Shown here one piece after another: positions 47,238 through 59,570 of a stretch of 64,000 nucleotides of DNA (position 1 is the stretch's first letter; each line of letters begins with the position of its first letter). The DNA comes from Bromus sterilis (taxonomy: Eukaryota > Streptophyta > Magnoliopsida > Poales > Poaceae). The DNA lies in assembly GCA_950022295.1 (NCBI GenBank), contig OX465596.1:4216001-4280000 (forward strand), given 5' to 3'. The notes under the pieces were generated by a model. The model had not been told where the DNA came from. It ran no database searches and saw nothing but the letters and a program-made list of their open reading frames with translations. Made by a program: the position numbers and the translations under genes.

Positions 47238-50200
47238 TCAACTATAGAACGGACATAACAACTCGGCGTTCCACGGCCGCTCCGTCTCTGCTCCTGACGT
47301 GTCTTTGTGCCGAGTGCCCTTGGTGCAGTCGATCAGATAATAGGAGTTGTTCTTGAGCGCTCGGCTGATGACGAATGACCCTTCCCAGGGTGAGGATAGC
47401 TTGTGCTGCCCGTCTGACTTCTGAATTCGGCGTAACACCATATCTCCCTCTCGGAAAGCGAGAGGACGGATCTTCTTGCTGTGGTAATGCCGCAACTTCT
47501 GCTGATAGACTGCTGACCTGGACAAAGCCAACATACACGCTTCTTCTTTGAGGTCGATGCCATCTTCTCGTGCCAATCTGGCTTCTTCTTCGGTATATAG
47601 GGCATGCCGAGGTGAATCAAACTCAATGTCGGATGGGATAACTGCTTCTGAGCCGTACACCAGGAAGAAGGGAGTGAATCCAGTCGACCTGTTTGGCGTA
47701 GTCCTCAAACTAAACAAGACCGCAGGGAGTTCATCAATCCATGCGCCGGGTGCCCTCTCGAGTGGCTCTACTAATCGGGGTCTGATACCCGAGAGAATGA
47801 GACCATTTGCTCTTTCTACTTGACCATTTGATTGCGGATGCGCCACAGATGCCAGATCAAGCCGGATGCCCTGCTGAGATGCATATCGAGTCAGCGCACC
47901 CTTTGCAAAATTTGTGCCGTTGTCGGTGATGATGCTGTTAGGCACACCGTATCTGCACACAATGTCGGCCACAAATCGAACCGCAGTCGGACCATCCAGC
48001 TTCTTGATCGTTCTGGCTTCAATCCACTTGGTAAACTTGTCCACTGCGACTAGAAGATGTGTCATGCCACTTCGAGCTCTCTTGAATGGTCCAACCATAT
48101 CTAAACCCCATACTGCAAACGGCCACGCTATTGGGATTGTCTTCAGTGCCGATGCTGGCTGATGACTTCTTGCCTTGAACCGCTGACAACCCTTGCAGTA
48201 CTTCACCAAATTTTCAGCCGCTGCAAGCGCAGTCGGCCAGTAGAAACCATGTCGGAAAGCTTTGCTGGCGATGGCCTTTGCAGATGCATGATGTCCGCAT
48301 TCGCCTTGATGAATGTCTCTGAGCAGCTCCAAGCCTCTGTCCTCTTCTACACATCTCTGAAAGATACCAGTTGCACTCTTGCGCACTAGCTCATTGTTAA
48401 TTATTGTGTAAGCCCAAGATCGGCGGCTGATTTGCCGTGATTCTGCTTCTTCTTCTGGGAGGACTCCGTCTGCTAGGAAATCTCTGATCGGTTGTGCCCA
48501 TGATGGCGCGTTGACAACTACCATTACCACTGCATGCTGGGGTGGGTCTTCCTCTTGGATCTCCGTTCCTTGGCCACTGGCCTCCTGGATCTCGGCCTCT
48601 TGGACCTCTATCATTTCTACCTCTGCCTCTGAACTGCCGATTGCGGCGCCTGGCACGCATTCGGCAACCCCTGGTGTTGACTTCTCGTCTGGAGCTGGAG
48701 CTTCTTCATTGCAATCGGCAATTTCTGATATCATTGGTTCTTCGGAGGTTGTGCTTCCTGGTATTTCCTCTGCTTGCTTCCCTTTGGCTTTGCTCTTCTC
48801 ATAGCTTTTGGCAGCCCCTGGCTCGCAGTCGGCAGCCCCTGGCTTGCAGTCGGCGTCCCCTGGTGCTGTTGCCGAGACACTTTGGGCGCTGGACTGCTTC
48901 TTCAAGGTTGCATTTTTTGCCGGTTGAGCTTCTTTTGCCTTCTTCAATGCTTCAAGGTCGGTCTCCGAGATAAAAATGGACTCGGATTCTGGGGATGGTA
49001 TGATGGATGGTTTCTTGATGTGCTCCAGCGACACGCCTGGTGGGATAGCTTGTCTTGTTGAGCCGAGCTTGGACAACGCATCTGCTGCCTCGTTGTTTGC
49101 TCTTGGCACATGATGGAACTCGCAACCTTCAAAGTACCCGCTGATCTGCTGCACCAGGAAGCGATAGCTTGCCATGTTTGCGTCCTTTGCATCCCAGGTG
49201 CCTGTGCATTGTTGTACAACCAGGTCGGAGTCACCAAAGCACTCAATATTCCGAATACCGATTTCCTTGGCAAGCTTGATACCATGCACAAGGGCTTCGT
49301 ACTCGGTGACATTGTTTGATGCTGCAAAGTGGATCTGGAGCACATATTGCAATTGATCTCCTCTTGGTGAAGTGAGTACCACACCAGCCCCTAGGCCGCT
49401 CTTCATTTTGGAGCTGTCAAAGTGCATTCGCCAGAAATCCGACCCTGGGAGCTGCGGCATATACTGAGTTTCGGCCCAGTCCACCAGGAAATCGGCTAAT
49501 GCTTGTGACTTGATTGCAGTTCTCGGCTCATATTGGATGCCATGACTAGCGACTTCAATTGCCCATTTTGCCACTCTTCCGGTTGCATCTCTGCTTCCCA
49601 TGATGTCAGCCAGTGGAGCCGAGCTGATGACGGTGATCAAGTGGGATTGAAAGTATGGCTTCAATCTCTTGGCTGCCATGTACACTCCATAGCACATCTT
49701 CTGGTAGTGAGGGTAGTTCTGCTTGGACGCCGAGAGCACTTCGCTGATGTAATACACTGGGCGCCGAATTTGCTGTGCCTTGTCCTTCTCGGGCCGCTCC
49801 ACCACCATAACTGCGCTGATTACCCGATTGGTTGCCGCAATGTATAACATCATTGGCTCCTTCTCAATCGGGGCAGCCAGAATCGACGATGTGGAGAGCA
49901 TTCGCTTGAGCTCTCGGAATGCTTCGCTTGCCTGGGGGGTCCAGGTGAACTTCTCTGTCTTCTTCATCAATTTGTACAATGGGATTGCTTTTTCGCCTAG
50001 CCGACTGAGGAATCGGCTGAGTGATGCTAGGCAATCGGTGAACTTCTGTACCTGCTTCAGGGTCTTGGGCTGTTCCATGCGCTCTATTGCGGCTATCTTC
50101 TCGGGATTGCATTCGATTCCTCTCTCGGAAATGAGAAATCCCAAGAGCTTGCCAGCTTGGACTCCAAAGACGCACTTCTCCGGGTTGATCTTGATCTGAT

Positions 50201-53200
50201 AAGTTCTCAAATTGGCGAATGTTTCCCTGAGGTCATCTAACAGCGTGACTCCCTTTGCCGATTTCACCACTAAATCTTCCACGTAAACGTGGAGATTTCT
50301 GCCGAGCTGAGAGTGCGTGCATCTCTGAATTGTGCGCTGATAAGTGGCACCTCCATTCTTCAAACCAAATGGCATGGTGATATAGCAATAAGCCCCGAAA
50401 TGGGTTATAAATGCAGTTTTTATCTGGTCTTCCACGGCAAGTTTGATCTGGTGATAGCCAGCAGTGGCATCCAGAAAAGACAAAAGCTCGCAGCCGGCCG
50501 TAGAATCAATCACTTGATCAATACGGGGTAGAGCAAACAGATCTTTCGGGCACGCCTTGTTCAGGCAAGTGTAATCGATACACATGCGCCAGGTCTTATT
50601 CTTCTTCATGACGAGGACTGGATTCGCCAGCCACTCGGGGTAAAACACTTCCATGATGAAACCTGCAGCTTGCAGCTTCGCAACCTCTTCACCGATTGCC
50701 CTTCTCTTGTCTTCAGAGAAACGTCTCAAGGGTTGCTTGACCGGCTTCGAGCCTGGCCGAATGTGTAGCTTGTGCTCGGCGAGTTCTCTCGGCACCCCAG
50801 GCATGTCTTGTGGAGACCATGCAAAGATGTCCCGATTCTCACGGAGGAACTCGACGAGCTCGCTTTCCTATTTATCGCTGAGTCCAGCTCCGACTACAAC
50901 AAACTTGGTTGAGTCGGAGGGATCTAGAGCGATCTTCTTGCTGTCCTTGGCCGACTGAAAAGCCGACTCCTCATATACTCTCTTTGCTGGGCCAACTGGA
51001 AGTCGATTCTTGTTCTGTGCTTGCGCCATTGCAATCACCTTGCTGAACTGACGCTTCTCCGTCTCAAACACTTGCGAATCAGCCAAACTGCTGCCAGCGG
51101 ATGTACACTCGAGGGACTTCCTGAAGTCCCCGGTGACAGTGATGACGCCGTTTGGCCCTGGGATCTTCATCTTTAGGTATGTCTGCTGCGCGTTGATCAT
51201 GAACTTGGCAAACGCTGGCAATCCCAACAGAGCATGGTAAGGACTACTGAGGTCGGCGACTTCAAACCAAATCGGCTCTCTCCTGAAGTTTTCTTCTGTG
51301 CCGAATATAACATCCAGCCGAATGCGACCCATGGGGGTGCAAGACAATCCAGGGACAATCCCATGGAAAGTTGTCCGACTACGCTCCAGGTCCTTCTCTG
51401 TGAGCCCTAGCTTGACCAATGTGTCCCTGTACAAAATGTTGATTGTGCTTCCTCCATCAACGAGCACTCGGGAGAACTTGCATGAAAACCTTGGTCCTGC
51501 GAACAGAGCATCCACCACCAGCGGATAGTTGCCCGGATTCGGCAAAATGGTGGGATGATCTGCTCTGTCCCAGGATATAGGACATTCGGACCAATGCATA
51601 AACTGGGGAATCGGTGGCATAGTGGCATTAACCTCCTGAGCTCGGGCTCTCCGACTGCCCTTGTCTGTGGACTCGCTGGTGAAAATCATGTAGGCAACGT
51701 CTTGCTGTGGGAACTGGTTCTGCTGCTGAGGCGGTCCTCTGTTCTGGGGTGGTGGTGGGGGTGGAGGTGGTAAAGATTCTCCCTTCGCGATCCTTCTCAC
51801 AAAGTCGCACTGCCGAGTGGTGTGCGCAGACGGCCTGCCAGGCGTGCTGTGTAACTTGCATGGTGCGTCCAGCATATCCTCAAACGTGTACTTGGGCTTC
51901 ATCTGCCCCGGGGGTCTCACATTCGGTCTCATCTTCCGACTGCCTCTTGCAGCCGCTGGATCTTCTTCGCTCTGGACAGCGGCCACCTGCCTGTTGCCGT
52001 ACTGGGTATCGGGCTGCTCATCCTTGCGCTTGCCATTGTTCTGCTGGTTGTTGTTGTTGTTGTTGCGGTTGTTCTCTCTTCTTTCCTTCCTACTGAGGCC
52101 TTGATTCTCTGTGTCCGACTGCGGAGCCCGTGGTGACTGGATTACACCTCCAACTCCGAGCTGGATCGGGCGCATCGCCGAATCGGACATAGCGAACGCA
52201 TTTGCCACCTTCATGAGCTCGGCGAGTGACGTGAAGTCTTTGCGGAGCAGCTTGTGCTTCAACATTGAGTCGGCCAGGCATCCATTTGTGAAGTACTGAA
52301 TGGCCTAGATCTCATGGACTCCTTCGCATGAATTCTTCAGCTTGATCCACCGAGATAAGTAATCTCGGAGGGGATCATCTTTGCCTTGCACACAAAGAGC
52401 TAGCTGCCGCGGGAGGTTGGGCCGCTCATATGTGCTCGTGAAGTTGTGGATAAATGCACTCGTGAAGTCCTCCCAGCAGTTTACGCTGTCCTTGGGCAAA
52501 CTGTTCAACCATGTACGAGCCGATCCCTGCAGCATCAAAGGTGCATAGCGGACCGCTACGCGCCGATTGCCTCCTGCGATGCGAACCGCAGTCAGGTAAT
52601 CGGATAACCAGTCTTCAGGCTTCACCGAGCCATTGTACTTGGGAGTGTCTCTCGGCAGCGTGAAGCCTTTGGGAAACTTTTCAGTCCGAATACGATGACC
52701 GAAACATGATGGGCCAGCTTCTCCTTCTTCATCCTCTTGAGCCTCCTTCTCCAGGAGCTCAATGCGGTGCCTTGCATCATTCTGGCCGATTTGGCGAGGG
52801 CCAAGTCGGGCGCTGATTGCTTGTCTTGGTGCCGATTGCTGCGGCATGTCATTGCGCCTGCTGTTAACAGCTGGCTCTTCGAATCTTCTGCTTGCTGCTG
52901 GGGGTGGCCGATTGCTTCTGACCTTACTCTCATGCCGAGATGGAGCGGGTTGATGTCTGTTCTGGCGCGATGCATTCGGTCGCTGGCTAGCTCCCGCATT
53001 CGGCCTCACAGTTCCTCTCGACGCCCCGGGTTCTGCATTTTGATTATCCATTGCAACGAGCCTCTGCTCTTTTGCGGCTGCCAACAGTTCACGCATTCGG
53101 CGCGACTGCTCGCGCCGCTCATCTCCCTCCAGGTCTTCTAGCTCGAGTGCTATCTGCTCGGCTGCTCTCAGGTTCTTGTCCGGCGTGCTGTATGTCGGCC

Positions 53201-53618
53201 TCTGGATGAATGCCGACTGCGCCGGTTGCTCCGGTTGCACTGGCCTCCTTGGTCGCTCCGGCTGCTCGGCGCCCGACAGCTGCTGGTTGACTGCCCTGCC
53301 TCGGCTTCTCAGATCTTCCAGGACTGCGGGCTCAATCGGCCGGCGCGGTCTTGCATGCGCTGCGTTGTATTCCCTTGTGATGGCTCCCAGCCTGCGCTCT
53401 TCTGCCAGCACCTGCTCAGCCCTGCGAGCCAGAGCGAGCCGTGCCGTTTCCAGCTCCGTGTGCACTTGTTCGGGATCACCATTCCTGTTCACAGGTGTGT
53501 ATAACACATCCCGCAACGCGCTGGTGCCGATTCTCTCCGCAGCCTCCGCTGCCTCCTTGGCTCTTCTTGCTGCGCTCGCTGCGCCGCGATTTCTTGATGA
53601 CGACGCCCCCGCCATCAT
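47238..53618 (-). pseudogene. gag-pol polyprotein with two in-frame stops
   Basis: One frame runs from the double ATG at 53618 to the stop at 47238 (2127 codons), broken by TAG at 52305-52307 inside Gag and TAG at 50868-50870 between protease and RT. Gag: Ala/Arg-rich N-terminus, then the retrotransposon gag domain (PKYNGSVKPEDWL, WEDFTSAFI). Protease: catalytic VDGGS with Asp codon at 51456-51458. RT: MPFGLKNGGATYQR and, where YVDD is expected, YVED (Glu codon 50277-50279). RNase H: FDSSK, TEYEAL, GDSDLVV. Integrase: HHASAKAIA...C-x2-C zinc knuckle, then a D-D-E core with DMVGPF, TDNGTNF and NGQVERANG. Apart from the stops the frame has no shift, so the damage is recent. Confidence 0.9.
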
Positions 53619-53932
53619 GACAGCAGCGTGCACTCGGCCGTCCTCTCTGCCAGGCGCTGCGCTCCAGCCCCTGGTCAAGAGCGGATCTGTGGTGCACGAG
53701 AAAACACGAATCTCCCTAGGATATGCCTCGGGGAAGCTGCCGATGAAGAGGCGGTGGCTGCCGACCTGCAGCGACACACCGGGCGGCAGGGGTGCTCCAG
53801 CCCTGTACCGCGCCGAGTAGTCCACCACGTAATCGATTGCCCCACGCCTTAGAATCAGGCCGGAGGCGTGGCTACAGCCTGATGCAGAGGAAAATCCCGT
53901 CCGGATCTTTACTCCAATCGACGCCTCGGTTT

Positions 53933-53951
53933 GCCCCACGGTGGGCGCCAA
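53933..53951 (-). other. Primer binding site
   Basis: One base inside the 5' LTR on the minus strand reads TTGGCGCCCACCGTGGGGC. It has the TGGCGCC start expected for pairing with a tRNA 3' CCA end. The tRNA species is not assigned. Confidence 0.6.
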
Positions 53952-53952
53952 C

Positions 53953-54963
53953 TGTCATCGATATGTGACGTCAGATGCCATGGGATGGCTAAAGTGAGGG
54001 GAAGACGCGAGGGAGAGGATGTCGATGGTGCCGGAATCGGGTTGGGTACAAGCACGGTAGAGGACACCACGATGTACCCAGGTTCGGGGCTCTCCGGAGA
54101 GATAACACCCCTACTCCTGCTTGTCTCTTATATATCAATGCTCTGGCTACAATAACTGCTTCTCTATCTTCTCAGGGGAAGGTGAGTGCCGCCGCCGTGG
54201 GCGAGGCTCTCTCCTGCTTCCCTGAGGAGTTACTACTAGCAGTGAATGAACTGAGGGGAGAATGAGTGAATGGTGCTCTTTTTCGGATCGTCCCCCACGC
54301 AGGAGGGGTACCCGGGCTCTTATAGTGTGAGCCTGGGGTACATCGGTAACTTCACTGCCGATTGGGCCCAGCTGCCATCCTCTAATCGGCCTGGGCCCAC
54401 CGACTGCTCCTTTCCGGGTGATCCGGATCCTACGAGCGGCGGCCCATGCTGTAGACCCATAGGGCATGGGGATGAACAGTGGAGCTAGGAGGTGCGGTCT
54501 TGTCGCCCTGTCCGCGGAATCGGCGGAGAGGTCGACACCGTATCTCTACCAGATCTTCGACATGACTTGGCCTCCCTGCCACCCCGATATCTCGGGATAG
54601 TGCATTTATGACCTCGTAATCATACCCCCGACTGGCGTCGGGGTCAACTTTCTCCAAGGGGGGTAGGTTATTCCGATTGCGCCTGGACCAACTGGTAGTT
54701 CTTAGCAAGGTCGATTGCTCTGGGCAATCGGCCTTCCAGGTGCCTGCCTCGGCCCAGCTGCGGACCAATCGGATGATCGTCTTTGTGAAGGAGTGGGCCG
54801 ATTGCGCCTGGGCCGACTGCCGACATTTGATACGGCTGATTGCTTCGGAGCAATCGGCCGTACATCTGCCCAGCTCGGCCCAGCTTTGGCCCAATCGGTC
54901 CATCCTTGTCTTGAAAGGTTGCTTCCGCTTGGGTTAGCCTACCCGGGTACCAATCCCCCGACA
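53953..54963 (-). repeat. 5' LTR of the Gypsy element
   Basis: 1011 bp, 13 substitutions and no gaps relative to the other LTR by direct reading. As transcription of gag-pol is on the minus strand, this is the promoter-bearing LTR. Confidence 0.95.
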
Positions 54964-54968
54964 GGATG

Positions 54969-55661
54969 CATGTATGGTCGCCAACTGCGGCCTGACCTTC
55001 CAATGGCATGGACAGATAATATGCAGTTGGTAGAAACCGCTTGAGCAAAGACTTGACAATCAGTGAAGTATTGGTGGTATTGTATCTGGATAACTACATC
55101 TATTTCTGTTGCAAGAAAGAGTTAGAGCTTGAGCTTGAAGGATGGATGCAACAGGTGGGAACATGGTTGCAACATAAAAATGTTTGAAATGATGGTTATT
55201 TTCCACCTAAATATAAATCCCAATCCCACCTAAATGTCTGCATGAGACATCATTCCTTTAAGTTTACTTCCCTGCAAAATGGCACTAAAGATTGCAAACA
55301 CTTGGGGCAGGATTTCAAACTTTTTTGCAAAAAAGTGCCATTTTAGCTTTCCAAAGGCACCACAAAAAGGTACATATCTTCTATATCTAAATAACAAACC
55401 CCCACTAACATACTTCTCTCAACGTGCAAGCATGTCACCGCATCATTTAACTTGCATGAGAAAAAGGCACACCTAAAGATGTCACTATGCATAATAAAAA
55501 CATGCATGCATGTGAATTTATATTATATTAAAATATTTGTCTTAAATTCATATATTAGTTCAATCACTTTTATTTCAAATATTCATGTTTCAATTAACCA
55601 AAAATTTCATTAAAATGTATTGCAAAAATAATCCTGCGATAACGTGCGGGCAATCATCTAG
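54969..55661 (+). mobile_element. Helitron 3' part next to the Gypsy insertion
   Basis: The right end CCTGCGATAACGTGCGGG (imperfect hairpin) followed by CAATCATCTAG and a T is a clear plant Helitron terminus at 55661. The left end is not identified, and the Gypsy element may have split it. Sequence joining across the Gypsy target site is not recognised as a gene. Confidence 0.5.
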
Positions 55662-55663
55662 TA

Positions 55664-55985
55664 TTAATCCACGGGTGACCACAGGAAAGCAATGCATTGA
55701 TCATGTCAGGAATAAAGTGGTGAACAATAGCAAACAACTCTATTTTAATGAACCAAGGATTGCAAAACCAAGCAATTTTAGAAAATGGACAAAGAAAGAT
55801 CATGTGCATCTCACCTTCCACACTTCCACACCTAGAGCAATATTCATCTATATATTTGGAAATTCTGCTAGCTCGCTTATCCGTGGCGAGAGCCTTACGT
55901 AGGAATGTCCAAGCAAAGGTTTGCACACGAGGCACCATTTCTTTATCCTTCCAAACCTGATTGAGTAATGAGATGATATTTTTAT
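55664..55985 (-). mobile_element. LINE fragment (RT zinc-binding region)
   Basis: The minus strand reads VPRVQTFAWTFLRKAL, then YCSRCGSVEGEMH and FLCPFSKIAWFC, the zinc-binding segment downstream of plant LINE reverse transcriptases. It is cut off exactly at the Helitron end. Confidence 0.65.
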
Positions 55986-56650
55986 CTTATGAATCAAAGG
56001 AGGCAAAGAGTTTTTATTTTTTCGGGAAAATTTATTTTTTGGGATAAAAAATGATTTTATTGAGGTTGACATGTGGGTTTCACATTTTTTTTAATAAATT
56101 CATTTGTTTTTGCAAGGAGGGACCTAATTGCTTTTTTTGCAGGAACTTTTATGCAACGTGTGTGTTGAATTTTATGCCACATCAGACGCGACAGGTGGGC
56201 CAATGTTGTCATACTTGCGCTTAAAAATTAACTGGTGGGTGACTTGTTTTTTTTTTGGAACAGCAGACCCAAAAAATGATAGTTTGAAAAAAACAAGCAG
56301 ATTTTTGTGCCTTTACCCGTAATGTGTACTACCTCTCTTTCAGTATAAGACATTTTTGCAAGCTAGTTTAGCTTACAAAAATGTGTTACATTGTGGAACG
56401 AAGGGACTAGTTTTTTGCTATTTACTACTGTTCTCTAGCCATAAGTAGACTTATCATGAACCAAAGCGAGTAATTTTTCCTGTTACCCCAAGTACTGGAA
56501 TGCAAAGATCTAGTCCTACAATACCCAAAAAAATGTGCAACGAATATAAGGCTTTGATGATGCAAATTACATGATTCTTCTCAGGTCTTGCACGATTGTC
56601 ATAATCCTTGCAATTGCATCACCTGACACCAGTGAAGATGTCATCTTAAT
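55986..56650. other. Intergenic stretch with a worn Stowaway MITE
   Basis: At 56327-56409 TA-flanked arms CTACCTCTCTTTCAGTATAAGAC and a partly matching right arm form a decayed Stowaway. The remainder is AT-rich and is the 3' flank of the acyltransferase gene. Confidence 0.45.
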
Positions 56651-58863
56651 CTAAATTCTGTTCATAAAGTGCGAGCTGAATGCCTCCATGTCACCCGGTT
56701 TCATGCACACGGACGCCTGCACGCCGCCGTCCTTTGCAGCGACAAGCACCACCAGCCCGCCGTGGTTCATGGTGACCACCTCCGTCCTGCTCGGCACGCC
56801 CCACCCGAAGTCGGCCGCCTCGTACGCCGGGAACCGCGTCGACCCGTTGATGCTCACAAGCCCCGAGTCCATGGGCAACGACGAAGTCACCAACGACAAC
56901 CAGTCCCACATTGCGAGCGGGTCCTCCGCCGCCCGCCGGACCTTTTCCTGTACCGCGGCGGCCGCGGTGGCGACTCCGTCTTCAGCCAGGAGGTCCCGGG
57001 CCGTCGCCTCGGCGAGGCAATCGGTGATGCACGTCCCGAAGTAGTCCTCGCTCACCGGCGGCTCGATGCCGCGCCGCCCGCGGCAGTCGATGAAGAAGAA
57101 GAGGTAGACGCGGTGGTCGGCGGAGACGGCGGCGGCCTGGTGTTTTGCTCGGACGTACGACACCCAGGCAAGAGCCGCGATGGCCACGAAGGTGGATGGC
57201 CGAGCGTGTGAGGGCGAGCTGGTAAGGCCTGCTGTGACGATGCGCTGCTTCAAGTGCTTGACGTGTTCCTCGGCGACGGTGAACGTCCGGCGGGGGAGGT
57301 TCGGAGCGAAGGCGAACTGCGCCACCTGCATGCATGAACTGATCAAATTTGCAATATGCATTCATGTATTTCTACTATTCAAGCAACAACAACATCAGAA
57401 AAAAATGCATCACCCGCAAAAAACTTCACGTCTCTCGTGCACGGCTGCCCGCCCGCGCACACAACGAGCGCACTCACTCAACACAGTGGAGTAGGGCATC
57501 GCGGGGCTGATTGATCTTGCGTGGGTGCGAGTAGCAGCTCGTGGCAACGAGTTCATAGGGGTTTGCATTGGCATCACGAGGGGGTGGCGGTGGCCCCGAT
57601 CACTGACTTCGACGATGTCTATAGGTGTCGGGTCACTCTTCGAGGCGTCATTGTGGTTCCCTCACAACACTAGGGCTCCAGATGATAATCTTATTCGGTC
57701 GATTTAGTCTTCTCACCCTCTAAGGGGGTGGGAGGTTGTCATGGAGCTCGCTTACCTCCCGATCACAACTCATTAGCGTATTCGAGCAAGTTTTTATTTT
57801 GGGGTGAAGCATCTTTGACTAGCATGGGATGGTCTCGTTTACCTCCTACTTTCTTCGATCTATAATAAATAACTTATTTAGTACCTATAAAGTTTATATA
57901 TTGGGTGTGGCTATGTCTCAATGGACTGAGATTTAACCAAGTCTCAATCATGTCACATAACATGCAAGAAAGAAAAAGGAGAAATAAAAAAACGGCTTTA
58001 CTAGGTCTCAATCGAGACTTTGTTAATTTTCTTTAATGCAGTTTGTCTCTATCACGTGGATAAATAGAACGTGTGGTGTGTGCAAGGAAAGATTCCGATG
58101 GCCTGCTTAGCAACTTCGCCGGTTGCACGCCGGCGTGCGACGGCCACCGTGGTGAGGTGAGAACTAAAGAAGTTCAGGTATTACGTACCATTGGGAGATC
58201 CGGCGCGTACTTCCTTAGCGTGGTTCTCGCAAGCTCCAGGCCGCCGGGGAGCGCCACGGACGCTCGGTCGAACGACGGCGCGGCGCCGGCCGGCTTCTCC
58301 CCGCGGCACGCCGCCGCCCACGCCTCCATGAACCTCCAGACGGACCGGCCGTCGACCACGGCGTGGTGCAGCGCCACGCCGACCGCCACCCCTCCCGCCA
58401 GCCGCGTGACCTGCACGGCCATCGCCTCCGCGGGGAGCGCGGCGGCGTGCAGCTCCGGGACGAGCCGCTTGAGCGCGGCCACGTCGTGGTCCGCGTCCCC
58501 GGCGAGCTTGCCCGCGTCCGGGCCGTCCATCTCGGCGACGACGAAACGGACCCCGCCGGCCTCGGAGTCGGAGCAGTCGATGGCGGCGTCGCCGGTGGAG
58601 GGCAGGAAGACTATGCGCCCGGCGAGCGGAGGGAACCGCGCCAGCGTGGCGGCGAGGGACGCGCGGAGGGAGGCGACGAGGGACGCGAACGGCGGGAGCT
58701 GGCCGTCGAAGATGAACACGCGCTGGATGAGCGGCACGGTGAGCCATGGCGCGTCCAGCGCGGACAGCCTGAGCAGCGACGACGGCTCGCCTGGCGGCCG
58801 TGCGGCGGCGGCAACCGGCACGGGCGCCACGCGGGCGACCTCGACGATGTGGAGCAATGGCAT
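56651..58863 (-). CDS. BAHD acyltransferase (malonyltransferase-like clade)
   Basis: Two exons, 58863-58189 and 57325-56651, joined in frame by a GT-AG intron of 863 bp, giving 449 residues, normal for the family. BAHD enzymes transfer acyl groups from CoA thioesters to hydroxyls or amines of plant metabolites in the cytosol. The catalytic HHAVVDG (H167, D171) and the structural DFGWG (397-401) are both intact. YFGTC at 320-324 resembles the YFGNC signature of the clade that includes anthocyanin and phenolic glucoside malonyltransferases, so that class is likely; the substrate cannot be told. I chose the ATG at 58863 because HIVEVARVAP near residue 5 fits family N-termini. An in-frame ATG at 58917 would add 18 residues. 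The gene is GC-rich and stands alone between transposon-rich flanks. Confidence 0.88.
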
Positions 58864-59570
58864 GGCGACGGAGGCCAGGAGGAGTAGTAGGGTAGTGCCG
58901 TTGCACCCTTGAACCATCTCCAACAAGTTCTTACAAAAAAAAGGGAGAGTTGAGCCAAAAAAAAAAAAAGCTCTAGCGGCATCTCCAAACCGGATCATCC
59001 GCAAACACTAATGCGGGAGTCGGTCATTCAACTTTAATCACATCCGTGCTCCAGTAGTTTACTCAAAAAACGCTAAACTCACACAAAATTTATATAAACT
59101 AAACGGATTGCATTCATGTTTGATCATATTTACGTAAAATGAACGATATTTCATTCAATTAACTTCAAAAACTGCTAAAACGAAAATAAATAGTAACCCT
59201 GAATGGTGACCTCGTAGGCATGATTGTCGACCAAAAACATTACTAACGATTAGTCGTGTATGCACAAAACACGACTAATCGATTGACCTCTTTACGTGTA
59301 AAAGTGGTGACTAACAATTAATTGTCAATCAAAAGGTTGAAATGTGAAATCGTGATTTAAAAGTTTTGTATGAGTGGGATGGTGATCCACCCTTCTTTTC
59401 TCCTAATTGAACTTGTTAGAGATGTTACTATTACTTAATCATCAAGAAAGTGTTATAAAAAAAAGTTTTCCAAAGGATCACTAGTGCGCTTAAGGAAAAA
59501 AAAGGTCATTTAGAGCAAAAGATGCTGCTAGATCACATGAAAGCTAGCGGTAGGACAAGGAATAAACAAA
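58864..59570. other. Upstream region of the acyltransferase gene
   Basis: AT-rich and without recognisable genes. The string TTTACGTGTAAA near 59291 is a short palindrome. No TATA box was called with confidence. Confidence 0.4.

Larger units (their letters stand above)
40485..54963 (-). mobile_element. Gypsy LTR retrotransposon, Tat-like, complete but defective
   Basis: 14,479 bp, flanked by the 5-bp target duplication GGATG (40480-40484 and 54964-54968). The two LTRs are each 1011 bp with TG...CA ends. gag-pol lies on the minus strand in the order Gag, protease, RT, RNase H, integrase, which defines Gypsy. A separate spliced gene runs antisense between pol and the 3' LTR, as in Tat-lineage elements. 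I counted 13 differences between the LTRs (1.3%), so insertion was recent. Two in-frame stops and an altered RT active site make it non-autonomous now. Confidence 0.93.

Noticed and set aside
53619..53951. Gag beginning right at the primer binding site
   Set aside because: The frame is open there, but there is no ATG before the pair at 53618-53613, and the first codons would be the primer binding site itself.
56669..57211. Plus-strand open frames over the acyltransferase exons
   Set aside because: They are antisense shadows. The minus strand has HHAVVDG, YFGTC and DFGWG in order with proper splicing.
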